NCBI GenBank assembly: GCA_030669585.1
Contig: DAOVDI010000018.1
Coordinates: 1 to 33,605 of the forward strand
From: Acidobacteriota bacterium
GTDB lineage: Bacteria > Acidobacteriota > Aminicenantia > Aminicenantales > Aminicenantaceae
Length of the DNA: 33,605 nt
Reading direction: 5' to 3'
Positions 7,532-16,722 of this stretch are shown here, in pieces; position 1 is the stretch's first letter; every line of letters starts with the position of its first letter. Below the pieces are notes generated by a model. It was not told the origin of the DNA, did no database searches, and worked only from the letters and a program-made list of their open reading frames with translations. The translations under genes were made by a program, and so were the position numbers.

Positions 7532-10132
7532 ATGTTCAATTATATTATCGAAAAGATCTTCGGCACAAAAAACGCGCGCGACCTAAAAAAGCTCCAGCCT
7601 TATGCCAATGCTATCAATGAGTTGGAATCCAGTATTCGGCCTCTCAGCAATGAAGCGCTTGCCGGAAAAACAGCGGAATTCAAGGAGAAGCTTCATCAGG
7701 GAGCCAAACTGGACGACATATTGATCGAAGCTTTTGCTGTTGTCAGAGAGGCATCGTGGCGAACTCTGAAAATGCGGCACTTCGATGTACAGCTCATAGG
7801 TGGAGTCGTTCTCCACCAGGGAAAAATCGCCGAGATGAAAACAGGAGAGGGAAAGACTCTGGCTGCAACACTTCCCATCTATTTAAATGCTCTGGAAGGC
7901 AAAGGGGTTCATGTCGTTACAGTCAATGATTATCTTGCCAAGAGAGACACGGAATGGATGGGCCCAATATACAAAATACTCGGTCTCGAAGTGGGAACCA
8001 TCCAGCATGAAATGAACGATTTCGACCGTAAGACAGCCTACCGTAAAGATATCACATACGGAACTAACAACGAATTTGGTTTTGATTTCCTCCGCGACAA
8101 CATGAAATTCCGGCTTTCCGACCTTGCCCAGAGAGAACATCATTATGCCATTGTGGACGAAGTAGACAGTATTCTTATCGACGAAGCCCGTACTCCGCTG
8201 ATCATATCCGGCCCGACAGATGATAGCACAGCGATCTATTATAAAGTAGATAATCTTATCCGCAAACTACGGAAAGAAAAGCATTTTCAGGTCGATGAAA
8301 AAACACGGACTGTTTCTCTTATTGAAGAAGGCGTGGCTGAATCCGAAAAAATTCTCAATATTGAAAACCTGTACGATCTCTCCCAAATGGATCTGATCCA
8401 TTCTATCAATCAATCTCTCAAAGCCCATAACCTTTTTGAAAAAGATGTTGATTATATGGTGAAAGAAGGAAAAGTCCTCATTGTTGATGAATTCACCGGC
8501 CGTTTGATGCCGGGACGGCGCTACAGCGATGGATTGCACCAGGCCTTAGAAGCCAAAGAAAAAGTACGGATCGAAGCAGAATATCAGACCCTTGCCTCGA
8601 TAACTTTTCAGAATTATTTCCGGATGTATAATAAACTGGCTGGAATGACCGGTACTGCAGTTACTGAAGCAACAGAATTCCAGTCCATCTACAACCTGGA
8701 GGTTGTTGAGATTCCCACCAATAAAACACTCATCCGTCACGAATACAATGATGTTATTTTTAAGACACCCAAGGAAAAGTGGGACGCAGTTGTTAACGAA
8801 ATCATCGATCTTAATAATTCAGGACGTCCTGTTCTTGTAGGAACCATCTCTATCCAGAATTCAGAAATCCTCAGTTCCCTGCTCCGTAAAGAAACGATCA
8901 AACATGTGGTTTTGAACGCCAAATATCACGAAATGGAAGCCCAATTCATCGCACAGGCAGGCCGGGTCGGAGCAGTCACTATTGCCACTAATATGGCCGG
9001 CCGTGGAGTGGACATCCTGCTTGGAGGCAATCCCGAGTATATGGCCAGGGAATCTTTGCGAAAAAAGGGAAAAGATCTGGAAACCCTGGAGCAATCGGAA
9101 TTGGATTCTGCTTTATCAGAAGCAAAAAAAATTATGGAAGTCGAGCGGAAAAAAGTTCTGGACCTTGGCGGCCTCCACATCCTCGGAACCGAGAGGCACG
9201 AGGCCCGCAGGATTGATAACCAGCTTCGCGGACGGGCTGGCCGTCAGGGGGACCCTGGTTCATCGAGGTTTTATCTATCCCTTGGCGATGACCTGATGCG
9301 CATTTTCGGCAGCGAAAGGCTTGCCGGTTTGATGACCCGTATCGGTATGGAGGAGGGTGTTCCAATAGAACACAAGATGGTAAGCAGGGCAATTGAACGC
9401 GCCCAAAAACAGGTGGAGGGCCAGAATTTTTCCATCAGGAAACACCTCCTCGAATATGATGATGTGATGAACAAGCAGAGATCATCTATCTATGAAATGC
9501 GGCGGAAGATCCTTCATGGAGAAAATAAAAAGGAATACATCGAAGAAATAACTGTCAACCTCGTGGAATGGTTCATGGAAAACCATACAGGAAAAGACCA
9601 ATCCCCTGAGGATTGGGACTCCGAGGGTTTGAGAAATTCGGTTGGCGCACAGTTCGGTCTGGATATCAATGAACTGGGGATCGACTGGGACACTATCAAC
9701 TATGATGAATTGAGGGACAAGATCCTGCAAACACTAAAGGCCGGATATATTGAAAAAGAAAATATCATCGGCGAAAGTCAGATGAGAGAATTCGAGCGGG
9801 TAATGCTTCTCCAAATCTTAGACAGTCAATGGAAAGATCATCTCCTTGGCATGGACTACCTAAAGGAAGGGATTGGTTTAAGAGGATACGGTCAGAGAGA
9901 TCCTCTTATCGAATATAAAAAAGAAAGTTATACAATGTATCAGGATATGATGGACAGGACCGAAGAAGAAGTCATTAAATATCTATATCTTCTTCAGCCC
10001 AGTGTAGAGGAAGACATTCCCCAAAGAAAAGAACAGCAGCTTTATTATCAACAGCCCCAGAATGCTCCTCAACCAAAGGGTAAAAAGGCCCGTTCGATGA
10101 TCCCTAAAAAAAGGAAAAAGAAGAAAAAATAA
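7532..10132 (+). CDS. secA: Preprotein translocase ATPase SecA
   Basis: SecA drives post-translational export of unfolded proteins through SecYEG. Landmarks are MKTGEGKT (Walker A), [16 protein letters not shown] (DEAD-like motif), [33 protein letters not shown], the [11 protein letters not shown] helicase motif VI, and the helical wing/scaffold region to about residue 825. The N-terminus [11 protein letters not shown] resembles typical SecA starts, supporting the ATG at 7532 (866 residues); ATG 7523 and TTG 7496 are alternatives. The C-terminal tail is glutamine/proline-rich then lysine-rich (KKRKKKKK) and lacks the usual CxCxSG...CH zinc motif that contacts SecB and lipids. guaB follows after 9 nt. 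Confidence 0.97.
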   Translation: MFNYIIEKIFGTKNARDLKKLQPYANAINELESSIRPLSNEALAGKTAEFKEKLHQGAKLDDILIEAFAVVREASWRTLKMRHFDVQLIGGVVLHQGKIAEMKTGEGKTLAATLPIYLNALEGKGVHVVTVNDYLAKRDTEWMGPIYKILGLEVGTIQHEMNDFDRKTAYRKDITYGTNNEFGFDFLRDNMKFRLSDLAQREHHYAIVDEVDSILIDEARTPLIISGPTDDSTAIYYKVDNLIRKLRKEKHFQVDEKTRTVSLIEEGVAESEKILNIENLYDLSQMDLIHSINQSLKAHNLFEKDVDYMVKEGKVLIVDEFTGRLMPGRRYSDGLHQALEAKEKVRIEAEYQTLASITFQNYFRMYNKLAGMTGTAVTEATEFQSIYNLEVVEIPTNKTLIRHEYNDVIFKTPKEKWDAVVNEIIDLNNSGRPVLVGTISIQNSEILSSLLRKETIKHVVLNAKYHEMEAQFIAQAGRVGAVTIATNMAGRGVDILLGGNPEYMARESLRKKGKDLETLEQSELDSALSEAKKIMEVERKKVLDLGGLHILGTERHEARRIDNQLRGRAGRQGDPGSSRFYLSLGDDLMRIFGSERLAGLMTRIGMEEGVPIEHKMVSRAIERAQKQVEGQNFSIRKHLLEYDDVMNKQRSSIYEMRRKILHGENKKEYIEEITVNLVEWFMENHTGKDQSPEDWDSEGLRNSVGAQFGLDINELGIDWDTINYDELRDKILQTLKAGYIEKENIIGESQMREFERVMLLQILDSQWKDHLLGMDYLKEGIGLRGYGQRDPLIEYKKESYTMYQDMMDRTEEEVIKYLYLLQPSVEEDIPQRKEQQLYYQQPQNAPQPKGKKARSMIPKKRKKKKK

Positions 10133-10141
10133 GGAAGACAC

Positions 10142-11605
10142 ATGCTTGACGTAAAAATCAAAGAAGGTCTGACATTTGATGATGTTCTGGTCATTCCGGC
10201 AAAATCCGGAGTGCTTCCGACTGATGTCGATTTAAAAACCCGCTTCAGCAAGAATATAGACCTGAACATCCCTGTCGTCAGCTCAGCTATGGATACTGTC
10301 ACGACTTCAAAGATGGCCATCGTACTGGCCCAGCAGGGGGGCATAGGAATAGTCCACCGGAACATGTCCGTTGAAAAGCAGGCAGAGGAAGTTGACAAGG
10401 TCAAGCGCTACGAAAGTGGAATGATCGTCGATCCCATCACTATGAAACCCACCAATAAGATATATGAGGCCAAGGAGGTCATGAATAAGTACAAGATCTC
10501 TGGGTTGCCTATCACGGATGGAAACAACAAACTGGTCGGCATTCTCACGAACAGGGATATCCGGTTCGAAACCCGCATGAACCTCCTTATAAAAAATGCC
10601 ATGACCAAGGCCCTTATCACTGTTCCTGTCGGCACTTCTTTAAAAGAAGCAGAAAAACTCTTTCACAAACACAAGATAGAAAAAATCCTTATGGTGGATG
10701 AAAGCTTTCACCTGAAAGGACTTATCACTTACAAGGACGTCCTTAAAAGAATACAGTATCCAGATGCATCTAAGGATGAACTCGGCCGCCTAAGGGTGGG
10801 GGCTGCTTTAGGCGTCGGAGCCGATACACTGGAACGGGCAAAAGCTCTCATCAATAAGAAGGTTGATGTTTTAATCATAGATACAGCCCATGGCCAGTCA
10901 AAGCGCGTGATGGATACTATTAAACTTATCAAAAAGAATCATCCAAACCAGGAGCTAATAGCAGGAAACATTGCCACCTTCAAAGCGGCCAGGGACTTAG
11001 TCGAACTTGGAGTGGATGCAGTCAAAGTCGGTGTAGGACCGGGATCTATCTGTACAACACGCGTCGTTTCAGGAATAGGCATTCCCCAGATCACAGCCAT
11101 TTCAGATGTCAGAAAATATACGGAATCCCGGGATATTCCCCTGATCGCAGACGGCGGGGTCAAGTTTTCAGGAGACATCACCAAAGCTATCGTTGCAGGA
11201 GCTGATTCAGTCATGATCGGCAATCTTCTTGCAGGCACAACCGAATCGCCTGGAGAAGTCGTTATATTTCAGGGGCGTTCTTACAAGACCTACCGCGGAA
11301 TGGGCTCTTTGGAGGCCATGCGGGAAGGAAGCCGGGACCGTTATTTCCAGGATAAACTATCAAGCGAAAGCAAGCTGGTTCCTGAGGGTATTGAAGGAAG
11401 GGTTCCTTATAAAGGCAGCGCGCCTCAGATCATCGAGATGCTTGTCGGAGGATTAAGATCGGGCATGGGATATGCCGGCTGCAAAACCATAAAAAAACTG
11501 CAAGAGAATGCAAAGTTCATCAAAATCACTTCATCGGGCATGCGTGAGAGCCATGTGCATGATGTCATTATCACCAAAGAAGCTCCAAACTATCACCTGG
11601 ATTAA
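10142..11605 (+). CDS. guaB: Inosine-5'-monophosphate dehydrogenase
   Basis: IMPDH oxidises IMP to XMP with NAD+, the committed step of guanine nucleotide synthesis. It has 487 residues: an N-terminal barrel part ([10 protein letters not shown]), two CBS domains (~93-205), and the catalytic loop GPGSICTTR with the nucleophile Cys304. The flap and C-terminal parts ([21 protein letters not shown]) are present. GGAAG precedes the ATG. It lies 9 nt after secA on the same strand and is likely cotranscribed with it. The downstream convergent repeat may act as its terminator. Confidence 0.97.
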   Translation: MLDVKIKEGLTFDDVLVIPAKSGVLPTDVDLKTRFSKNIDLNIPVVSSAMDTVTTSKMAIVLAQQGGIGIVHRNMSVEKQAEEVDKVKRYESGMIVDPITMKPTNKIYEAKEVMNKYKISGLPITDGNNKLVGILTNRDIRFETRMNLLIKNAMTKALITVPVGTSLKEAEKLFHKHKIEKILMVDESFHLKGLITYKDVLKRIQYPDASKDELGRLRVGAALGVGADTLERAKALINKKVDVLIIDTAHGQSKRVMDTIKLIKKNHPNQELIAGNIATFKAARDLVELGVDAVKVGVGPGSICTTRVVSGIGIPQITAISDVRKYTESRDIPLIADGGVKFSGDITKAIVAGADSVMIGNLLAGTTESPGEVVIFQGRSYKTYRGMGSLEAMREGSRDRYFQDKLSSESKLVPEGIEGRVPYKGSAPQIIEMLVGGLRSGMGYAGCKTIKKLQENAKFIKITSSGMRESHVHDVIITKEAPNYHLD

Positions 11606-11607
11606 GA

Positions 11608-11780
11608 CTATAGTCTTGTCATACATGAAGTATCGTATCAGGCGCTCGTCATTCCCACGGAAGTGGGAATCCAGAAGCCTGAAGTAGCCAAAAATACTGG
11701 ATTCCCGCTTCCGCGGGAATGACGAAAAAGGCGGGAATGACGGTCATCTTTGCAACATCACATAGATGACAGGACACTAG
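11608..11780. repeat. Dispersed CTAG-bounded repeat, copy B (173 bp, complete)
   Basis: This copy has the same length and plan as the one at 16501-16673. The left end CTATAGTCTTGTCAT is a degenerate form of CTAGTGTCATGTCAT, and the right end is ATGACAGGACACTAG. Inside are two 27-bp palindrome-bearing arms, GTCATTCCCACGG...CCAG (11648-11674) and CTGGATTCCCGC...ATGAC (11697-11723), around a 22-bp centre (11675-11696), then a second GGGAATGAC. The arms resemble the widespread GTCATTCCCGC...GCGGGAAT intergenic palindromes. The whole element is a long imperfect inverted repeat, i.e. MITE-like. It fills the gap between convergent guaB and panC and supplies the panC stop codon. Confidence 0.85.
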
Positions 11781-12616
11781 AGGATAATATTGTCAATCAG
11801 CCTGGTTTTTCCTACATAAACGGCCAGGGCGATCAAAGTACCTGCTCGCACGATATCCAGAGGATCCAAATTTTCCGCATCAACGATCTTAACATAATCG
11901 ATTTTTGCCTCGGGACAATATTCAATAATATCTTTAATTTGAGCCGTTATGATCTCAGTACGTATCTCTCCCTTTTCCACCATTATTTTTGCTTCTCTCA
12001 GACTTCGGGAGAGTGACAGGGCTGCCTGTCTTTGTGTATTTTTAAGATAGGCATTTCTCGAACTGAGCGCAAGCCCGTCCTTGTCCCTGACGATAGGAAG
12101 GATCTTGATTCGAACATCCAGGTTCAGGTCCTTAACCATCCGCTTGATGATGATTCCCTGCTGGGCATCCTTCTGCCCGAAAAATGCAGTGTCAGGATTT
12201 ATGATGTTAAAAAGTTTCAACACCACGGTACATACTCCCCGGAAAAATATAGGTCTTGTGAGACCGCATAATTTTTCTTGAAGGTCATGCACCTCTACAT
12301 AGGTTTTGTATTCCGCCGGATAGACAGTATTTCTCTCCGGCATAAATACAATATCGACTCCTTCCCGCATGAACATATCCAGATCCCGGTCATAATCTCT
12401 TGGATAACTGTCAAAATCCTCATTTGGCGCAAATTGTGCAGGGTTGACAAACAGGCTGGCTACTGTTTTATCCATGCTTTGCACGGATTTTCTGACCAGA
12501 CTCAAATGCCCCTCATGCAGAGCCCCCATAGTCGGCGCCAGACCGATGGACTTCCTTTCCCTTTTCAGTCTTCCGGATCTTTCCTTCATTTCTTCAATAG
12601 TTTTGATGATCTTCAT
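11777..12616 (-). CDS. panC: Pantoate--beta-alanine ligase (pantothenate synthetase)
   Basis: PanC condenses pantoate and beta-alanine with ATP to form pantothenate, the last step of vitamin B5 synthesis. Its 279 residues carry the ATP-binding PTMGALHEGHLSLV, FVNPAQFAPNEDF, FFGQKDAQQ and LSSRNAYL motifs. The start overlaps the end of panB by 4 nt (ATGA), indicating translational coupling. The TAG stop lies in the terminal CTAG of repeat copy B. Synthesis of beta-alanine (panD) is not encoded here. Confidence 0.96.
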   Translation of the reverse strand: MKIIKTIEEMKERSGRLKRERKSIGLAPTMGALHEGHLSLVRKSVQSMDKTVASLFVNPAQFAPNEDFDSYPRDYDRDLDMFMREGVDIVFMPERNTVYPAEYKTYVEVHDLQEKLCGLTRPIFFRGVCTVVLKLFNIINPDTAFFGQKDAQQGIIIKRMVKDLNLDVRIKILPIVRDKDGLALSSRNAYLKNTQRQAALSLSRSLREAKIMVEKGEIRTEIITAQIKDIIEYCPEAKIDYVKIVDAENLDPLDIVRAGTLIALAVYVGKTRLIDNIIL

Positions 12617-13482
12617 TTTTCTCTTTTTTTATCAAGCAAGTCCCTTATGTCAAAGCCAGATTTCAAATGGTATGAGTGAGCATCCTCTGGAAATTGTTTG
12701 TGCCGGACATCATCTGAGTAACTGCTGACAGCTCCCAATATAGTTTCATGGAGATATGCGTACTTTTTAACAAACTTTGGCAAATATCCATCCATGAATC
12801 CGACAAGATCGTGGAAAACAATGATCTGACCATCACAATGGGGGCCGGCTCCGATCCCAATAGTCGGGACTATCAGACGTGTTGTTATCTCTTCAGCCAG
12901 TTCTTTTGGAATACACTCCAGAATAACTGAAAAAACGCCTGCATCCTGAAGATCCAGGGCTCCCTGGACGATCCGCTTGGCTTCATCCGGAGTTTTACCG
13001 GATACCCTGAATCGCCCAAGATGATTGATGGATTGGGGTGTCAGTCCCACGTGCCCCATCACAGGGATCTCTGCTTCGATCATGGATTCGATCAGTTTGA
13101 GCCTCCGCGGAGAAGCCCCTTCGATCTTTACGGCCTTTGCGCCTGCTTCCTTGAGAAACCGTGAGGCATTAAAGATGGTTTCCTTCTCTGAGAGATGAAA
13201 AGAAAAATAAGGCATATCTCCAACAACCAGAGCCCTTTTTGCCCCCCTGGAAACAGCCTTTGTGTGATGGATCATCTCATCCATGGTCACAGGGATGGTG
13301 TTCTCGTAACCAAGGACGACCATTCCCAGGGAATCCCCGACAAGGATAAGATCTACACCTGCCTCATCAACGATCCTTGCCATAGGATAATCGTAGGCAG
13401 TGAGCGCAACGATTTTTTCGCCTGCTTCTTTTTTTGCAAAAAGCCGGGGAATGGTTACATATTGATTTTTTTGATCGGACAT
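12613..13482 (-). CDS. panB: 3-methyl-2-oxobutanoate hydroxymethyltransferase
   Basis: PanB transfers a hydroxymethyl group from methylene-tetrahydrofolate to 2-oxoisovalerate, giving ketopantoate. Its 289 residues include LTAYDYPMARIVDEAG, VGDSLGMVVLGYENT, the GHVGLTPQS segment and GIGAGPHCDGQ; the expected Mg2+-binding acidic residues lie in these motifs. AGGAA precedes the ATG. It is the middle gene of a dNK-like/panB/panC minus-strand cluster. panE/ilvC-type ketopantoate reductase is not in the window. Confidence 0.96.
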   Translation of the reverse strand: MSDQKNQYVTIPRLFAKKEAGEKIVALTAYDYPMARIVDEAGVDLILVGDSLGMVVLGYENTIPVTMDEMIHHTKAVSRGAKRALVVGDMPYFSFHLSEKETIFNASRFLKEAGAKAVKIEGASPRRLKLIESMIEAEIPVMGHVGLTPQSINHLGRFRVSGKTPDEAKRIVQGALDLQDAGVFSVILECIPKELAEEITTRLIVPTIGIGAGPHCDGQIIVFHDLVGFMDGYLPKFVKKYAYLHETILGAVSSYSDDVRHKQFPEDAHSYHLKSGFDIRDLLDKKREK

Positions 13483-13535
13483 TTTATTTCCTTTCTCCCC
13501 ATCCCGCCTTTATTATCGAGATTGAGGTAAAGTCT

Positions 13536-14192
13536 CTATCCTTCTTTTTTACTCGCTTTGCCAAGAGGAACATAAAAAAGAGGGCTTTTTTTCATTTGTG
13601 TAATCTTCTCGATCAAGTCCTCTATCTCTTCATCCTGCGTAAAATCCAGATTATCGGATCTTACGACAAGCAGAGGAGCCGCCTTGTAGTTGAAGAAAAA
13701 ATAATCAAAGGCTTCAAGAATATCCTCGAGGAATTTATCAGAGATATTTTTCTCCACCGCATTACCGTATTTCACGATCCTTCTCATTAAAACAGGAAGG
13801 GAGAGCTGGAGGTAAATCACAAGATCCGGTTTTGTGATCCGTTCGGAAAAGACAGAATAGATCTTTTCATAGACCACAAGTTCTTCATCAGTCAGTGTCT
13901 GATAGGCATAAATTTTATCCTTCTCAAAGAGATAGTCGCAAATAATGCGTTCATCAAACAGGCTGCGCTGTAGAAGTCCGTATTGCTGATGATATCTATT
14001 GACAAGAAAGACAAGCTGAGTCAGAAAAGCAGCGCCTTCTTTTTCATCATAAAACTCTTTTAAATAAGGATTATCCGTTCTATCTGCGACAACTTTTCCG
14101 CCGATACGCTGCGCCAGGATATTGGCCAATTGTGATTTATTAGACTTAAGCACACCTTCAATGGCAATATGTTTATATTCGATCTTGTCCAT
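13536..14192 (-). CDS. Deoxynucleoside-kinase-like protein with degenerate P-loop
   Basis: This 218-residue protein resembles the deoxynucleoside kinase (dNK/dGK) family: HIAIEG at the first strand, QRSLFDERIICDYLFEKDKIYA (the lid-side ER/DR helix region), and PDLVIYLQLSLPVLMRRI. The P-loop, normally of GxxGxGK(S/T) type, reads GVLKSNKS (residues 13-20), so both inner glycines are lost while Lys19 and Ser20 remain. Catalysis may be altered or absent. In several bacterial lineages a kinase of this type sits beside folK, panB and panC; here panB is 53 nt downstream and folK is absent. A promoter is visible upstream. Function is inferred from the family only. Confidence 0.7.
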   Translation of the reverse strand: MDKIEYKHIAIEGVLKSNKSQLANILAQRIGGKVVADRTDNPYLKEFYDEKEGAAFLTQLVFLVNRYHQQYGLLQRSLFDERIICDYLFEKDKIYAYQTLTDEELVVYEKIYSVFSERITKPDLVIYLQLSLPVLMRRIVKYGNAVEKNISDKFLEDILEAFDYFFFNYKAAPLLVVRSDNLDFTQDEEIEDLIEKITQMKKSPLFYVPLGKASKKEG

Positions 14193-14220
14193 TTCACATG
14201 CGGCCTTTTACGTAGTTAAA

Positions 14221-14249
14221 AAAATATCGAATTGCTGTTAATAAGTCAA
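14221..14249 (-). promoter_or_regulatory. Promoter of the dNK-panB-panC cluster
   Basis: On the minus strand, TTGACT (14244-14249), a 17-bp spacer and TATTTT (14221-14226). This leaves a leader of about 20 nt before the ATG at 14192, with an AAGG that could act as a weak ribosome site. Confidence 0.5.
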
Positions 14250-14258
14250 CTCTCCAGA

Positions 14259-14804
14259 CTAAAGTCCCAGTTCCTTATGGATTCCCTGCATAGCCTTAAT
14301 ACAGATGGAAATAAACTCATCCAGATCAATATCTATATTCCGGATTTGTTCGATATCCTCTCTTCTGGCTCCTCGTGCAAAGCTCTTTTCTTTGTATCTT
14401 CGCTTGACAAAGCCCAGGTCGATCTCTGCCAGCTTTCGTTTGGGATGCATCAGCGTAGCAGCAATTATCAGTCCGGTCAAAGGGTCGATGGAAAAGATCG
14501 CATACTCCATATCACTCTCGCAGGTCTTCTGTCCTGCATGCGCCTGAATGGTTCGGATGATCTCGTCTTCTACTCCGATCTCCTGTAATATTTTTACTGT
14601 TTCTCTGGTATGAAGTTCTGGACTTTTTTCAGTTATCTCATAATCCAGGTCATGTAATAATCCAGCAAGCCCCCATTTATCAACATCTCCGCCCATTCGT
14701 TCTGCCACTGCCTGCATACAGGCCTCCACGGCCAATGAATGTTTGATAAGATTTTTGTTCTTAAGGTGCTTGTGAACAAGCTCCAAAGCTTCTTCTCTAT
14801 TCAA
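14259..14804 (-). CDS. HD-domain phosphohydrolase
   Basis: A small (181-residue) HD-superfamily protein. His22 and the His51-Asp52 pair in GLAGLLHDLDYE are expected metal ligands, and HAGQ and SIDPLTGLIIAATLM supply further conserved positions. HD proteins of this size hydrolyse nucleotide or phosphate esters; the substrate cannot be named. I chose the TTG at 14804 because AGGAGGA (14811-14817) lies 6 nt before it; a longer open frame to 14876 has no such site. The Shine-Dalgarno overlaps the stop codon of the upstream lipoprotein gene, so the two are translationally coupled. Confidence 0.82.
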   Translation of the reverse strand: MNREEALELVHKHLKNKNLIKHSLAVEACMQAVAERMGGDVDKWGLAGLLHDLDYEITEKSPELHTRETVKILQEIGVEDEIIRTIQAHAGQKTCESDMEYAIFSIDPLTGLIIAATLMHPKRKLAEIDLGFVKRRYKEKSFARGARREDIEQIRNIDIDLDEFISICIKAMQGIHKELGL

Positions 14805-14815
14805 TGTTTTTCCTC

Positions 14816-16252
14816 CTATCTGGAATATATCAAATACCATGGAATTTTCAAAAATTGGGAGTTGAAATCCGGCCATATTTTGAGAAAACCAGCTATTTCT
14901 TCTTCTGTAAATAATATTTCCTTTATAAAGAATTCGATCTTGGTTTCTTCTTTTTCCATTTCATCTGTCACAACCACACCAATTATATAATCCCCCACTT
15001 TTTCCGGATACCATGCCCACTGGGTTTTCTCAGATTTTTTCTGGACAATTTCCTTTTTCGAACCTGATTTCAAATAAAACTCGTACTCCGGCTTAAAAAA
15101 ACCTAAGGCAACTGCACTAAAAACAATTTCTTCCTCAGTTTTCTGAGGCGATAATTTAGACGGGGCCAAAGTGACATTCACTATTTTTTTGAGGCATACA
15201 AGACGCCCTTCTTCAGCTTTCACGTTATAGAGTCCAACCAAAATATAAGGTTCGTTCCACAAAGGATTGGTCTTTATCTCAGAGGCCGCCTCATAATATC
15301 CTTGTTGTTCTCCGGATTCGATATCAAAACATACTAATGCTGATGACAAGGAAGAAACAACGACTTTTTTATCCACAACAGCGAGGTCGTATGTACTGCG
15401 CGACGGTATATTTCTCCACCATTTAATAGTACCGTTCCTCTTATCCAGGCAGTAAAGGACTCCGTTCCAGCACGCTACCAGAAGTTTTTTCTTATATACA
15501 ACCGGAGGGACTTGGACTTTTTCTCCAAGTCTTGTTTTCCATTTTCTCCTAAAGGTCTTCAAGTCGAGACAAAATGACAAAAAATCATCTGAAAAGAAGT
15601 AAAGCAGGGATTCATCAAGACTAAGATTCGGACCGATCTTGGTTCCCGCATTGAATGAACCACGCAGTTTTCCAGTTGAATCCATGGCATACAGATTTCC
15701 ATCCTCACATCCGAAGATTATGGATCTTTCATATGATAGAATGTTCGAACTGACGGCTGATTTCATGGGGATCTTTCTGATCACACTGCCATCATTTCGG
15801 TCCATCACATAAATATCTCCGCCTTCTGTTCCCGCAAAAACTCCATCCTCTGTTTCGAGAACATTGCTTGTTACCGGTCCTTGAAGTTTTTGCGACCAAA
15901 TCAACTTTCCATCCGTGTCCAAACAGTAGAGAACATGTTTTTCCCCGATCAAAAAGATATTTTCCATACTTATGTATGGGGAGCTTATCAGTGGTCCCGG
16001 CGCTTTGTATACCCATGTAACACTCAGATCCTCAGCATGAATGGAATATACATGTCCTGTTCTGGTCGATAGATAGATATTTTTGCCCTTTTTTTGAATA
16101 TCCGGGAAAATCATCCCGTTGAATGAGACAGAAGTTTTTATATCAACAGGAAATATCACGCCTGCCGGATAGACTTCCGCCTTTTTTTTAAAAAGCATAC
16201 ATGAAGTTAAGCACAGAAGGCAGGCGATCAGAATCGTTTTAAATACTTTCAT
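14816..16252 (-). CDS. PQQ-type beta-propeller lipoprotein (BamB-like)
   Basis: A lipoprotein of 478 residues with lipobox L-T-S-C at Cys18. From about residue 45 to 350 it contains repeated propeller blades of the PQQ/YWTD-like type (GHVYSIHAEDLSVTW, HVLYCLDTDGKLIW, GDIYVMDRNDGSVIR, GNLYAMDSTGKLRG, GVLYCLDKRNGTIKWW). A C-terminal domain (~375-455) looks Ig-like (EYEFYL, WAWYPEKVGDYIIGVVV). The fold matches BamB and similar envelope proteins, but the extra domain and the context (an HD hydrolase downstream) do not prove a BAM-complex role. There is no Shine-Dalgarno site; a TTGAGG-18-TAAAAT promoter ends 13 nt from the ATG. Confidence 0.8.
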   Translation of the reverse strand: MKVFKTILIACLLCLTSCMLFKKKAEVYPAGVIFPVDIKTSVSFNGMIFPDIQKKGKNIYLSTRTGHVYSIHAEDLSVTWVYKAPGPLISSPYISMENIFLIGEKHVLYCLDTDGKLIWSQKLQGPVTSNVLETEDGVFAGTEGGDIYVMDRNDGSVIRKIPMKSAVSSNILSYERSIIFGCEDGNLYAMDSTGKLRGSFNAGTKIGPNLSLDESLLYFFSDDFLSFCLDLKTFRRKWKTRLGEKVQVPPVVYKKKLLVACWNGVLYCLDKRNGTIKWWRNIPSRSTYDLAVVDKKVVVSSLSSALVCFDIESGEQQGYYEAASEIKTNPLWNEPYILVGLYNVKAEEGRLVCLKKIVNVTLAPSKLSPQKTEEEIVFSAVALGFFKPEYEFYLKSGSKKEIVQKKSEKTQWAWYPEKVGDYIIGVVVTDEMEKEETKIEFFIKEILFTEEEIAGFLKIWPDFNSQFLKIPWYLIYSR

Positions 16253-16265
16253 TTGAGGAATAAAT

Positions 16266-16295
16266 ATTTTAACATGTTTCCTTATTCTTCCTCAA
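16266..16295 (-). promoter_or_regulatory. Promoter of the propeller lipoprotein gene
   Basis: On the minus strand, TTGAGG (16290-16295), an 18-bp spacer and TAAAAT (16266-16271). The predicted mRNA would have a leader of only about 6 nt and no Shine-Dalgarno. It overlaps the beginning of the divergent small open frame. Confidence 0.4.
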
Positions 16296-16504
16296 TCTTT
16301 ACAGGAGACTTTGTAACTGCTATCATTTCTTTCTTCACGGTCATGATCAACTATATACTTCTATACAAAATTCGAAAAAGGGTCAAAAAGATCCTTAAGG
16401 AAAAAATCGCAAACGAGGAGATCGCCACCACACCAAGTTCCTGTATTGGATGCCTTGCGGATGAGATCAGCTGGGAGATATATTATTTACTGAAAGATGC
16501 CTAG
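16274..16504 (+). CDS. Small membrane protein of unknown function
   Basis: A 76-residue frame from ATG 16274 (a TTG at 16253 is possible but abuts the divergent gene's ATG). It has one hydrophobic segment (FVTAIISFFTVMINYILLY) followed by a basic cytoplasmic-type stretch (KIRKRVKKILKEK) and a C-terminal C-I-G-C motif. I recognise no family. No clear Shine-Dalgarno is seen. The TAG stop is inside the left terminal CTAG of repeat copy C. The same arrangement at two certain genes (feoB, panC) mildly supports this frame being a real gene. Confidence 0.45.
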   Translation: MFPYSSSIFTGDFVTAIISFFTVMINYILLYKIRKRVKKILKEKIANEEIATTPSSCIGCLADEISWEIYYLLKDA

Positions 16505-16673
16505 TGTCATGTCATGCGTGAAGTATCGTATCATGCATTTGTCATTCCCACGAAGGTGGGAATCCAGTATTTCTGGCTACTTCAGGCTTCTGGATCCCCG
16601 CGTTCGCGAGGATGACGAAAAAGGCGGGAATGACGGTCATCTTTGCGATATCACATAGATGACACGACACTAG
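16501..16673. repeat. Dispersed CTAG-bounded repeat, copy C (173 bp, complete)
   Basis: The best-preserved copy. Terminal inverted repeats are CTAGTGTCATGTCAT and ATGACACGACACTAG (14 of 15 pair), with CTAG at both extremes, which could be a 4-bp target duplication. Two 27-bp palindromic arms (16541-16567 and 16590-16616) flank a 22-bp centre (16568-16589), followed by GGCGGGAATGACGGTCATC as in copies A and B. No coding capacity is seen, so it would be non-autonomous. It lies between the small membrane protein gene and the large AOR-Nuo fusion gene. Confidence 0.88.
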
Positions 16674-16722
16674 TCAGGTTATTGTTAGTTTTATGAATAG
16701 GTCAGGTTAGGAGAGTATACAG

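Noticed and set aside
11606-11780. Riboswitch or regulatory RNA between guaB and panC
   Set aside because: The hairpins belong to the dispersed repeat, which recurs at two other loci with unrelated neighbours.
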